Shown here in pieces: positions 7,675 through 15,580 of a DNA stretch of 39,298 bases. Numbering within the stretch: the first letter of the stretch is position 1; each line of letters starts with the position of its first letter. The stretch comes from Planctomycetota bacterium (GTDB lineage: Bacteria; Planctomycetota; UBA1135; UBA2386). The notes under the pieces were generated by a model. The model did not search any database and had not been told where the DNA came from. It saw nothing but the letters and a program-made list of their open reading frames with translations. Position numbers and translations under genes: made by a program. Location: positions 1-39,298 of the forward strand of contig JAEUHV010000314.1 of the NCBI GenBank assembly GCA_016794485.1. Reading direction: 5' to 3'.

Positions 7675-9370
7675 AGGCAGCGAAGACCGTGCCGACCAGG
7701 TACGGCAGCACGGACAGGATCACGTACAGGGTCGCGATGGCGCGCAGTTCGCCGCGCAACGACGGTTTGACGCGGGACGCGGCAGCGGTCGGATCCTCCG
7801 GCTCCGCCACGGCTTCGGGCTCCGGCGCGCCGTCGTTCGGGCCGGCTTCCGACGGCGGTCCGTCGGCCGCGAGACCCAGCACCGGCGTGGTTCCGGACTG
7901 GGGCGGGCGCGACAACGAATATCCGGCCGCGACCAGGGCCGCAGCGGCGACGGGCCAATGCAGGCTGCCCGGCAGCGCCACGGCAAAGGCGAGGCTCAGC
8001 CCGCCGAGCACCGCCGCTCCGCCGAACAGGGTGCCGAGGTCCAGGGTGCCGTCGGGTTCGTTCGCCTGGGTGAACGGCATCGTCGTCAACGTTCGCACCT
8101 GCCGCCGTGCGGCCAGCACGGCGACGCCCGCGGCGAACACGGCTGCGGGCAGGAGCGCTACGCCGCTCGCACCGCTCGCGGCGACGAATCCGGCCACCAG
8201 CAGGTGCACCGGCAGCAGGACGTGGGTCACCAGCGCGCGCCAGGTGGCGTCGTGCAGCAGTTCGCGCGACAGGCCGGGGGCGAGGCCGAAGATCCACGCC
8301 GTGCCCGGCTGGTCGCCGCGCGGCAGGAACGCGATCACGAACGGCAGGTAGATCGCCGGCAATTGCAGCAGCACGCACGCGAGCGTGAAGCCGTCGCGGT
8401 CGCTGCCGCCGCGGTTGCGCAACTGCAGCAGCAGCATCGCCGCCGGGATGCCGAGCAGCGGCAGCACCCGCGCGCGGAACGCCGCGCTGCGCCACATCGA
8501 CGCGGCGACGAACTCGGCGAGGCCGCGATGCCGGCCCGGCGCGCTGAGTCGCCGCAGCAGCCAGGCCGCTGGATTGCGCCCGCGCACCCGCTGGCCGTGC
8601 GGTGACGGCTGGCCGGCGACCGCGACCGCCAGCAGCAACAAGCCGACCCCGGCCCCGAGCAACTCGGCGAGGCGCGGCCATTCCGTCGCGGGTGCCGCGA
8701 GCCAGCGTGCGATCGCGTACGGCGGCAGCGCCGACACCAGGGAGCCGCCGAACGGCAGGGAATCGACCGTGCCGCGCAGCAACGGCAGCAGCGTCGCGAA
8801 CGCGACCAGGCCCGAGCCGAGCAGTACGGCCTTCACCGTTCCGGTCAGCAGCGCCGTTCGGGCCGGACCGAGCCAGCGCGACGCGGCGCGGGCCACGACG
8901 CCGAGCGTCCCGGTGGCGAGGCCGCTGCACACGCACGCGCCGCCGATGTAGGCGGGCACCTGCAGCCCGTCGCCGGTGAGTTGCGCCAGCAGGATCGCCG
9001 GCGCCAGCGCCATGCCGATGGTCACCAGCATCACGGCGAATGCGGCATGGGAGGCGCGCGCCCATGCGATCGCCCCGCGCGACACCGGGGCGGTGTGCAG
9101 CAGGTGGTCGTCGGCGGCGCGCCGTTCGGGCCGGCTCTCGTCGCCGAGTGCGCCGATCGCCACGAGCAGCGTCGACAGGCAAAGGTTCGCCGCCGCGAAC
9201 GGCACCGGCGGCGTGTCCGGATACAGCAGGGCCGCGAACACGAGGCCGAAGAACGACTGCGCGAAGATCGTCGTGGTGAGGCTGCTGCCGTGGCCCTTGC
9301 CGGTGCGCCGTGCGTCGCCGAAGAAGTCGAGCACGAGCCACGTGCGCACGAGGGCGAGCGGCTTGTTCAC
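7673..9370 (-). CDS. Polytopic membrane protein, possible ABC-2-like permease
   Basis: 565 residues from a GTG at 9370 that overlaps the FIST stop codon (GTGA). About 12 hydrophobic segments can be counted, for example TIFAQSFFGLVFAALLY, AAFAVMLVTIGMALAPAILL, GSGLVAFATLLPLL, AGVGLLLLAVAVAG and a last one, LYVILSVLPYLVG. A Pro/Glu/Ala-rich linker (around residues 490-530) precedes the last membrane segment. The N-terminal FFGDARRTGKGHGSS is basic and likely cytoplasmic. The overall form resembles large ABC-2-type permease or exporter subunits, but no ATPase gene is adjacent and no signature motif was recognised. Its function is therefore open. Tight coupling to a FIST sensor protein suggests one physiological unit. 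Confidence 0.75.
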   Translation of the reverse strand: MNKPLALVRTWLVLDFFGDARRTGKGHGSSLTTTIFAQSFFGLVFAALLYPDTPPVPFAAANLCLSTLLVAIGALGDESRPERRAADDHLLHTAPVSRGAIAWARASHAAFAVMLVTIGMALAPAILLAQLTGDGLQVPAYIGGACVCSGLATGTLGVVARAASRWLGPARTALLTGTVKAVLLGSGLVAFATLLPLLRGTVDSLPFGGSLVSALPPYAIARWLAAPATEWPRLAELLGAGVGLLLLAVAVAGQPSPHGQRVRGRNPAAWLLRRLSAPGRHRGLAEFVAASMWRSAAFRARVLPLLGIPAAMLLLQLRNRGGSDRDGFTLACVLLQLPAIYLPFVIAFLPRGDQPGTAWIFGLAPGLSRELLHDATWRALVTHVLLPVHLLVAGFVAASGASGVALLPAAVFAAGVAVLAARRQVRTLTTMPFTQANEPDGTLDLGTLFGGAAVLGGLSLAFAVALPGSLHWPVAAAALVAAGYSLSRPPQSGTTPVLGLAADGPPSEAGPNDGAPEPEAVAEPEDPTAAASRVKPSLRGELRAIATLYVILSVLPYLVGTVFAA

Positions 9371-10527
9371 GCTTCGCCTCGCCGATGGAACAGGGCGTAC
9401 ACCGCGGAGAACGCGTGCAGGTGGGTCTGTCCGCCGGTCGGCGCGATCTCGCCGTTGCAGTGGAATCCGGCCAGCGGCACGCCGGGGCACGCTTGTGCGA
9501 ACGCGGCGTGGTCGGGGCCCTGGCGGCCGAGGCAACGGAACTGCAGCGCTCCGGCGTGCCGGTGCACGTGCGGCCGCAGGCGGGCGCGCAGGTCGTCGAC
9601 CGTGCCGCTCTCGTCGCGCAGCAGCAGGCGGAACGTGCGCCCCGCGGGCAGGTGTTCGGCCACGACGAGTTCGCCGTGCTGGTCGACGCCCAGGATGTTG
9701 CACACCAGGAACTCGCCGTCGCCGGGGTCGCTCGTCGCGAACGGGTCGGGCGTGATCGCCAGCAGCAGCGGGCTCTGGTGCACGGCGTCGCGTTCGGATT
9801 CACTGAGGCCGTCGAGTTGTTCCTCGATGAAGGCCCGCGCCGGCCGATCGTCGATCTGCAGCAGCCGGTTCCTGCCGGCGGCGGTGACGCGCCCCACACG
9901 GCCGAACGGCCGGCAGCCCTGGCTCGACACCGTGGTCAGCCCGACGTCGCCCGACAGCGCCACCAGCACCGCACCCGCGCGATGCGTGGTCCGGCCGCAG
10001 AACAACGCGTGCCCGTCGGGATGCCGGCTGCCGCTGGCGATGCCGCCGATCTTCGGCACGCCGGGAAAGCCGAAGTCGAGCCCGCCGATCAGGGCGCGCG
10101 TGTCGAAGTGGAACGGTTCGGTCAACACCACGAAACCGGTGTGCGGCGACGGTGTCGTCGGCAGCAAGGCGCGCCACTGCGCCGGCGGTGCATCCGGACT
10201 CGGCAGGTCGGCGGTGGCCAAGGCGACCGTGTGGATGGTGGCCCCGGGCATGCGGCCGGCGAGCACGGCGATGCCGTGGCGGTTGCCTTCGAGCACCTGG
10301 ACTTCGTCGCCCATCGCGGCGGCGCTGCAGCCGACGATGGCGCGCGCGCCGAGCAGGTCCTGCAGCAGCACCGGCACCCGGTCGATCGCGAGGCCGTAGC
10401 GCGGCGCGGCGAACACGAACGCGAGATCGATCGGGCCTGGTCCGAGCGCCGCACGCAGCGACGCGGCGACCTCGCGGCACGCGGCCTCCGGGTCGGCGCC
10501 GGTGGCGAGCGCGCGGTGGAACTGCAT
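9367..10527 (-). CDS. FIST N/FIST C domain protein
   Basis: 386 residues, starting MQFHRALATGADPEAACREV. The FIST N domain covers about 15-210: PIDLAFVFAAP, RAIVGCSAAAMGDEVQVLEG with the typical IVGCSaaG-like turn, and the PKIGGIAS motif. The FIST C domain covers about 215-370 and ends in VPLAGFHCNGEIAPTGGQTH, then LHAFSAVYALF, the family's 'GF.s.GEi.p.g....h..t......' ending. FIST domains are predicted small-ligand (amino-acid) sensors, usually linked to kinases, chemoreceptors or cyclic-di-GMP enzymes. This one is stand-alone and is coupled by a 4-nt overlap to a 12-TM membrane protein. It is divergent from the Nudix gene with a 79-nt spacer. No Shine-Dalgarno is seen. Confidence 0.88.
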   Translation of the reverse strand: MQFHRALATGADPEAACREVAASLRAALGPGPIDLAFVFAAPRYGLAIDRVPVLLQDLLGARAIVGCSAAAMGDEVQVLEGNRHGIAVLAGRMPGATIHTVALATADLPSPDAPPAQWRALLPTTPSPHTGFVVLTEPFHFDTRALIGGLDFGFPGVPKIGGIASGSRHPDGHALFCGRTTHRAGAVLVALSGDVGLTTVSSQGCRPFGRVGRVTAAGRNRLLQIDDRPARAFIEEQLDGLSESERDAVHQSPLLLAITPDPFATSDPGDGEFLVCNILGVDQHGELVVAEHLPAGRTFRLLLRDESGTVDDLRARLRPHVHRHAGALQFRCLGRQGPDHAAFAQACPGVPLAGFHCNGEIAPTGGQTHLHAFSAVYALFHRRGEA

Positions 10528-10606
10528 CCGCGTAGCGTAGGGAGTCGCCGCCCCGCAGCAATCGCGAGCGTTGGTCGCGGCCGCATCGCGGCGCATACTC
10601 GCGTCG

Positions 10607-11473
10607 ATGACCCTCGACCGGCTGCTGCTGCGGGTGCGCGCCTGCCACTCGCTCGACGCCGCGGCGTTCGTGCCGTGGTTCGTCGACGATCGCGCGGTCG
10701 GTCGCGTGCACCGCGATCGGGTCGCGGCGCTGCTGGCCGCTCCGTCGCCGTTCGCCCGGGTGGGTGGTCGCATCGAGTGGGTGGCGGGGCACGACTTCGC
10801 GACACGCTCGGCGGCGCTGGCGCAGTGGGCCGCGGCCGGGGTTGCGGCTGGTCGCTTCCGTTCGCCGCTCGGCGAGTGTTACCCGGTGCCGGCGGCAGGC
10901 GCTGCGGCGCCGGCACTGCAGGTCGATCGTTCGCTCGTGACCTGGCTCGGCGTGCGCGCGCGGGGGGTGCACTTGAACGGTTGGTTCCGGTCCGCGGCGG
11001 GGCCCATGCTCTGGATCGCCCGCCGGGCGCGCGGCAAGCGCACGTATCCAGGCCATCTCGACAACCTGGTCGCCGGCGGCCAGCCGATCGGCTACGACGC
11101 CCGCGCCACCCTGGTGAAGGAGTGCGCCGAGGAAGCAGGGCTGCCGGCCGACCTCGCCAGCCGGGCCGAAGCGCACGGCGAGCTCACCTATGCGTGGCAG
11201 GAGGGCCTGGACTGCAAGGACGACGTGCTGGCGTGCTTCGATCTGGAACTGCCGGCGCAGTTCACGCCCGTGCCGGTCGACGGCGAGGTCGAGTCGTTCG
11301 CCGCGTGGTCGGTGCCCGAGGTGGTGGCCGCGTTGGTCGGCGACTCGCCGTGGAAGCCGAACTGCGCGCTCGTCGCGATCGACTTCCTGCTGCGGCACGG
11401 TCTGCTCGACGACAGGCTCGGCGCGAACGGGTGCGCGGTGCTGCGGCGCGAACTTCGCCCGGGAGCGGGCTGA
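10607..11473 (+). CDS. Nudix hydrolase with DUF4743-like N-terminal domain
   Basis: 288 residues. The N-terminal ~120 residues (including FVPWFVDDRAVGRVHRDRV) match the DUF4743 region seen in Tnr3-like Nudix proteins. The C-terminal Nudix domain begins near VHLNGWF. The Nudix box (157-179) is GGQPIGYDARATLVKECAEE followed by AGL. The metal-binding E..EE core is kept, while the first Glu of G-x5-E is Tyr and the usual Arg is Lys. Relatives act on oxidised thiamine diphosphate, which would make this a nucleotide or cofactor clean-up enzyme; the substrate here is inference. Its stop overlaps the next start by one base (TGATG). Confidence 0.82.
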   Translation: MTLDRLLLRVRACHSLDAAAFVPWFVDDRAVGRVHRDRVAALLAAPSPFARVGGRIEWVAGHDFATRSAALAQWAAAGVAAGRFRSPLGECYPVPAAGAAAPALQVDRSLVTWLGVRARGVHLNGWFRSAAGPMLWIARRARGKRTYPGHLDNLVAGGQPIGYDARATLVKECAEEAGLPADLASRAEAHGELTYAWQEGLDCKDDVLACFDLELPAQFTPVPVDGEVESFAAWSVPEVVAALVGDSPWKPNCALVAIDFLLRHGLLDDRLGANGCAVLRRELRPGAG

Positions 11474-12150
11474 TGCACGTCGTGTTCGTCAGTTCCCCGG
11501 GGCCAGGGTCGGAGCCGGAGCACTGGAGCCGCCCGTTCACCGCGACGATGGCCGCAATGGCGACGGCGGCGGGCGCGACGGTGCTCTGGCTCGAGCCGGC
11601 GCGGGCAGCGACGGCGGCGGCCGACGTTCCGCCCGGGGTGGCGCATCGCCGGGTGCCGTTCGCCGAGGGTGGTGCCGTGCATCGCGTCGCCGCCGGCAAT
11701 CGCCATCTCGCGGTGGAACTCGAGCTCACGCGCGAATTGCGGGCGCGGCCGACGGCGGTGGTCGTGCACGTCGGTGTCGGGGCCCGGGGATCGCCGAACG
11801 TGGGCTGGCTCGCGGAGCGCCTCGGCAGCCGGTCGTTCGCGGTCGCGCGCGGCGCCGAAGTCGTGTGCCATCGCGGCGACCTGAGATTTCGCGACGGGAC
11901 CTCGTGTGCGGTGGTGGACGACGCCGCACGCTGCCGCCGGTGTTGCGCGGCCGGCCTGTTCCGGCGGCCGCACGCGGACGACTTCCGCAACCGGGGCGAC
12001 CTGCTGGTCGCGAGCCTGCAGGCGGCGGCGGCGGTGTTCGTCCCCGAGCGCGGCGATGCCGACCGCCTGCGCGCGTTCGGGCTGAACGGGGTGGTGTTCG
12101 TCGAAGCAGGGGATCCGGCGGCGATCGTCGCGCGCCTGGGCCAGGGCTGA
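11473..12150 (+). CDS. Orphan glycosyltransferase-like N-terminal domain with Cys cluster
   Basis: 225 residues, coupled to the Nudix gene by TGATG. It begins as a GT-B (family 4-like) N-terminal Rossmann half: MHVVFVSSPGPGSEPEHWSR, then a block predicting alternating strands and helices. A Cys-rich loop (VVCHRGDLRFRDGTSC, then RCRRCCAAGLF) resembles the 'C..ll.r.dG..C.g....C..C' insert seen in some GT4 enzymes. The half-domain then ends with AAAVFVPERGDADRLRAFGL. The C-terminal nucleotide-sugar-binding half is absent, and the protein stops soon after. It may be a stand-alone regulator or partner, a scaffold, or a degenerate gene. The family call is by resemblance only. Confidence 0.6.
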   Translation: MHVVFVSSPGPGSEPEHWSRPFTATMAAMATAAGATVLWLEPARAATAAADVPPGVAHRRVPFAEGGAVHRVAAGNRHLAVELELTRELRARPTAVVVHVGVGARGSPNVGWLAERLGSRSFAVARGAEVVCHRGDLRFRDGTSCAVVDDAARCRRCCAAGLFRRPHADDFRNRGDLLVASLQAAAAVFVPERGDADRLRAFGLNGVVFVEAGDPAAIVARLGQG

Positions 12151-12249
12151 CGCATCCGGCCGATGGCATCGGCTGGACGCCGGGGGTGAATTCCCGGCTC
12201 GTGCGAACGCGATGCTGCGTAGCGGACCGTGGTTATGCTCCGCGGCTCC

Positions 12250-14364
12250 ATGCGCGTTCCCCTCGTCGCCGCCGCGTTGACGGCAACCGCGCTGACCGCC
12301 CTGCCGGCCCAGGGCTGCCTCCGGCCGGTGCCGCCGCCCGGAGGCCATGCGACTGCGGTCGACCTGCTCGTGCCTGTCGTCTACGGCGACGGCTACCAGA
12401 CGTTCGGTTCGATGATCCTGCCGACCACGCCGGCGCCGAGCTGTGGCTGGCCGCTGGTCGTGTTCGTGCATCCGTTCGGCAATTCGCGCGGCTTCGACCT
12501 GTCGCTGCAGCTGGAACTCGGCGCCGCCGGCTTCGCGGTTTGGAGCTACGACGTGCGGGCGCACGGCCAGGCGCAGGCGGTCAACGTCGGTCATGCGCAC
12601 GAAGGCACGACGATGTGGGGGCCGATCGAACGCTACGACCTCGCCGAGCAGATCCAGTTCGTCGGCGCCCAGCCGCAGTGGAACGGCATCGTCGATGCGA
12701 CCCGCGTCGCGATCGTCGGCAACAGCCAGGGTGGCGGCCACGCGTGGCAGGCGGCGGCGTGGAGCGGGCAGCCGATCGCGGCTCCGGGGCGCGTGGGCAC
12801 GGTGTTCCCGCCGATCGCCTGCAGCGTCGCGATCGATCTCGTCGCCGACCATGTCGACGACTGGCTGCGCGGTGGGACGATGTTCAGTTCGTGGTTCGTC
12901 GAGGCGATCGCGGGCGGCTTCACCGGCGTGCCGTTCGCGCCGGGTTTCGTGCAGACGTGCCGGAATGCGTTCGTGGCGCAGGATCCGGCGGTGTTGGTGG
13001 CCGCGTTCGCGGCGGAGCAGCGCGGTGTCGGCAGCCTGCTGGCGACGAGCCCGGTGCCGGTGCTGCATTCGCACGCCTACCACGACAACGTGTGCGACCC
13101 GTCGAGTGCGGTCGTGCGCAGCGAAGCCCGCGCGGGCCTGCAACGCGAGCTGCTCGGCACGCTCGGGCACGGCGTGCCGACGAACACGCACGAAGTCGCG
13201 GCCCGCACCGCGGCGGTGGTGCGCTGGTGCAACCGGTTTCTCTGGGCGGTGCCGAACGAAGTCGATCTCGAGGCGCGCAGCGTGCTGGCCGAACTGCCCC
13301 TGGCCGCGGCCGAACGGCTGGATCCGGGCCACCTGTGGAGCCACGCCGTGGCGGGTGCGCTGGCTCCGGCGCAGAACGCGACGCGTTTGTTCCTGCACGA
13401 CGACGCCACGATGCAGGTGGTCGCGCCGACGACGCCGCAGACCGATGCGATGATCCAGCAGACGGTGGACCCGTTCGCCACCGACTTCACGGCCCTCGAC
13501 TACCTGACGCAGCCGCCGCTGCGCACGCTGCCGGCGGTGCTGGCGCGTTGTCCGCTGCAGCAGCGCACGTGGACGTTCGTGGTCGGAGCCGAGTCGCAGC
13601 TCGTGCGCAGTGCAGGCCTGCACCTGCGCGTCGTGCCGTGGTCGCCACGGTGGATGCTGGCGGCGTTGTTGACGGTGGAGGCGCCCGGGACCGGCGAGGA
13701 GGTCATGCTCGGCGGTGCGGCGACGGTCGGGCAGGCGAGCACACCGGGCTTCGCCGAGGATCGCGTCTTGCGCCTGCCGCCGGTCGCGGCCAGGTTGCCC
13801 GCGGGCACGGTGGTGCGGCTGCGGCTGCGCAACCTGTGGCAGCGCGAGGCGCCGATGACGCCATCGCTGGAAGTGGCGCCGTTGTTCCACGACTTCCGGG
13901 TCGACGTCGTGCACGCCGACTCGCCGGCCGGTTCGTGGCTCGACCTGCCGCTCGAACCGGTGGCGCCGAGGCTCGCCGTGGCACCGGCGATCCTCGACCT
14001 GGCGGCGCCGGTGCCGTTGGCCGCGACCGTGCGCGGCGGCACCTCGCGCGGCGGCTACCCGTACTTCGGCCTCGTGGGTTTGTCCGGACAGGGGCCCGGC
14101 GTGCCGTACCTCAACGACGTGATCCCGGTCGACGGCGACTGGCTGGCGATCACGTCCGCGGCGAGCAACACGTCGATGTTCGCGGGCTTCCTCGGGTTCC
14201 TCGACGGCGCCGGCACGGCGACGATGACCTTCGACCTGGTGCCCGTGGGCACGATCCCGGCGGTGCTGAACGGGTTGTCGTTCACGTTCGCCGCGTTCGT
14301 ATGGGACGGCCCCTGGGCGCCGACCGGGGCCGCGTCGGCGCCGGGTGACGTCTGGCTGCGGTGA
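12250..14364 (+). CDS. Secreted alpha/beta hydrolase of the S15 (X-Pro dipeptidyl-peptidase/CocE) type
   Basis: 704 residues from the ATG at 12250; an in-frame start 21 nt upstream would add residues before the signal peptide. The signal peptide MRVPLVAAALTATALTALPA precedes Gln-Gly-Cys. The hydrolase core has LVVFVHPFGNSRGFD, YDVRAHGQA and the nucleophile elbow VGNSQGG with Ser159. A C-terminal beta-rich region (about 440-590) resembles the jelly roll of S15 enzymes (LRVVPWSPRWMLAALLTVE...VRLRLRNLW). The final ~110 residues carry a strand-rich ending similar to other secreted proteins here. Likely role: extracellular or periplasmic peptidase or esterase. Substrate is unknown. It converges on the next gene with a 6-nt gap. 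Confidence 0.75.
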   Translation: MRVPLVAAALTATALTALPAQGCLRPVPPPGGHATAVDLLVPVVYGDGYQTFGSMILPTTPAPSCGWPLVVFVHPFGNSRGFDLSLQLELGAAGFAVWSYDVRAHGQAQAVNVGHAHEGTTMWGPIERYDLAEQIQFVGAQPQWNGIVDATRVAIVGNSQGGGHAWQAAAWSGQPIAAPGRVGTVFPPIACSVAIDLVADHVDDWLRGGTMFSSWFVEAIAGGFTGVPFAPGFVQTCRNAFVAQDPAVLVAAFAAEQRGVGSLLATSPVPVLHSHAYHDNVCDPSSAVVRSEARAGLQRELLGTLGHGVPTNTHEVAARTAAVVRWCNRFLWAVPNEVDLEARSVLAELPLAAAERLDPGHLWSHAVAGALAPAQNATRLFLHDDATMQVVAPTTPQTDAMIQQTVDPFATDFTALDYLTQPPLRTLPAVLARCPLQQRTWTFVVGAESQLVRSAGLHLRVVPWSPRWMLAALLTVEAPGTGEEVMLGGAATVGQASTPGFAEDRVLRLPPVAARLPAGTVVRLRLRNLWQREAPMTPSLEVAPLFHDFRVDVVHADSPAGSWLDLPLEPVAPRLAVAPAILDLAAPVPLAATVRGGTSRGGYPYFGLVGLSGQGPGVPYLNDVIPVDGDWLAITSAASNTSMFAGFLGFLDGAGTATMTFDLVPVGTIPAVLNGLSFTFAAFVWDGPWAPTGAASAPGDVWLR

Positions 14365-14370
14365 GCGCGG

Positions 14371-15507
14371 CTACTGCAGCACGACGCGCAGCGCGTTGGT
14401 GAAGCCGAACGACTGCGGCAGGGCCGGGTCGTACCACGCCAGTTGGGTGAAGACGTCGGGCAGCGGCAGCGGCGGCGTGGTCAGGGCGTTCGGCCAGCGC
14501 CAGGTGCCCTGGCCGTCGAACGTCACGAGGTCGAGCCAGAACGTCGGCAGCGGCACCGCGGTTCCGCCGAGCAGCGGAGTCGGGTTGTTGGCGGCGCCGA
14601 ACGCGAGCACGCCGATGCCGTTCGGCAGCGCTCCGGTGACGCGCAGTTCGGCGAGGCTGCCCGGCACGTTCAGATGGCCACCGCAGATCTGGAAGGTCGC
14701 GTTGCCCGGGCCGGCGAAGCCGAGGTTCGCCTGGCAGGTGGTGTTGGCGCGCACCGCGTCGACGTGCGCGATCAGTTCGCGCAGCGACACTTCGGCCGCC
14801 TGCCGCGCGATCACGAACGAGATGTTCGTGCCGACGTGGATGTGGCCGCCGGCGATGCACCAGGCCGGGTCGCCGGGCCACTTGTGCACGTCCTGGTACC
14901 AGACGCCGTGGTAGGCGATGAACTCGGACAGGAAACCGCCGCCGTTGCCGCTGGCGCAGATCGCGGGAGCCACCGAGAGCCCCGACGCGAGCACGGCGTT
15001 GACGATGCCCTGCACCGGCAGGGTGCTGGGACGCAGGAAGTCGGGTGGCACGCTGTTGTCCGGCGGCGACGGCGTCGGCTGCAACGGCGGCACGTAGTCG
15101 TCGATCCAGCTCGTGCGGTTGTACTGGTTCATCTCGACTTCCCACGAGTTGCCGACGGCGCCGCGCGAGAACGTCATCACCGCGATCGGCTGCACGGTGT
15201 TCGCGATCTGCCAGAAGTCCTGGCTGGTGTTCTGGTAGTCGACGATGAGCTGGCCTTGGCCGGTGCCGCAGTTCGTGCACGTCGGCGGATTGAACGTCGG
15301 GAAGAACGAGTGGATGTCGTAGCCGCGGTTCTCCCAGTTGCCGCCCTGCCAGCCGCCGGGGTTGAGCAGCGGGTCCGTGCTGAACTGCCGCACGGCTTCG
15401 TTGCTCGGCGGCCAGTAGCCGGTCAGCATGATGCGCGGCAGTTGGGCCGCGGCGGTTGAGGCGAACAGGAACGGCGCAGAGGTCAACAGCAGCAGGCGTG
15501 GCGTCAT
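14371..15507 (-). CDS. Secreted pyroglutamyl-peptidase-I-like (C15 fold) protein with Ser at the Cys position
   Basis: 378 residues. The signal peptide ends TAAA|QLPR. The core follows the C15 layout: IMLTGYWPPSNEAVRQFS (C15: LLTGFDPFGG...N.S), then PIAVMTFSRGAVGNSWEVEM with the Glu region near residue 125. ASGNGGGFLSEFIAYHG follows, where C15 enzymes have S..AG.FvCN, and finally GGHIHVG with the His near 222-224. The nucleophile position is Ser194 (codon TCC, 14926-14928) instead of Cys. Compared with ~215-residue C15 enzymes there is a large insert and a ~100-residue C-terminal beta module shared with other secreted proteins here. It may be an altered hydrolase, a binding protein, or inactive. 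GGGAG precedes the ATG at good spacing. Confidence 0.65.
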   Translation of the reverse strand: MTPRLLLLTSAPFLFASTAAAQLPRIMLTGYWPPSNEAVRQFSTDPLLNPGGWQGGNWENRGYDIHSFFPTFNPPTCTNCGTGQGQLIVDYQNTSQDFWQIANTVQPIAVMTFSRGAVGNSWEVEMNQYNRTSWIDDYVPPLQPTPSPPDNSVPPDFLRPSTLPVQGIVNAVLASGLSVAPAICASGNGGGFLSEFIAYHGVWYQDVHKWPGDPAWCIAGGHIHVGTNISFVIARQAAEVSLRELIAHVDAVRANTTCQANLGFAGPGNATFQICGGHLNVPGSLAELRVTGALPNGIGVLAFGAANNPTPLLGGTAVPLPTFWLDLVTFDGQGTWRWPNALTTPPLPLPDVFTQLAWYDPALPQSFGFTNALRVVLQ

Positions 15508-15580
15508 CGAGGGGCTCCCGAGGTGCCGTAGCGTAGCGAGCGGCCCACCGGTCGGGGGAGGGGCGCTATGGTTGTCGCCG

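Noticed and set aside
8980..10399. Long plus-strand frames over the FIST and membrane protein genes
   Set aside because: They are antisense to a protein with clear FIST motifs and to a protein with regular membrane helices.
11190..14348. A 1052-codon open frame on the plus strand over the GT-like and S15-like genes
   Set aside because: Arg/Ala/Gly-rich translation with no domain; the other plus-strand frame has signal peptide and hydrolase motifs.
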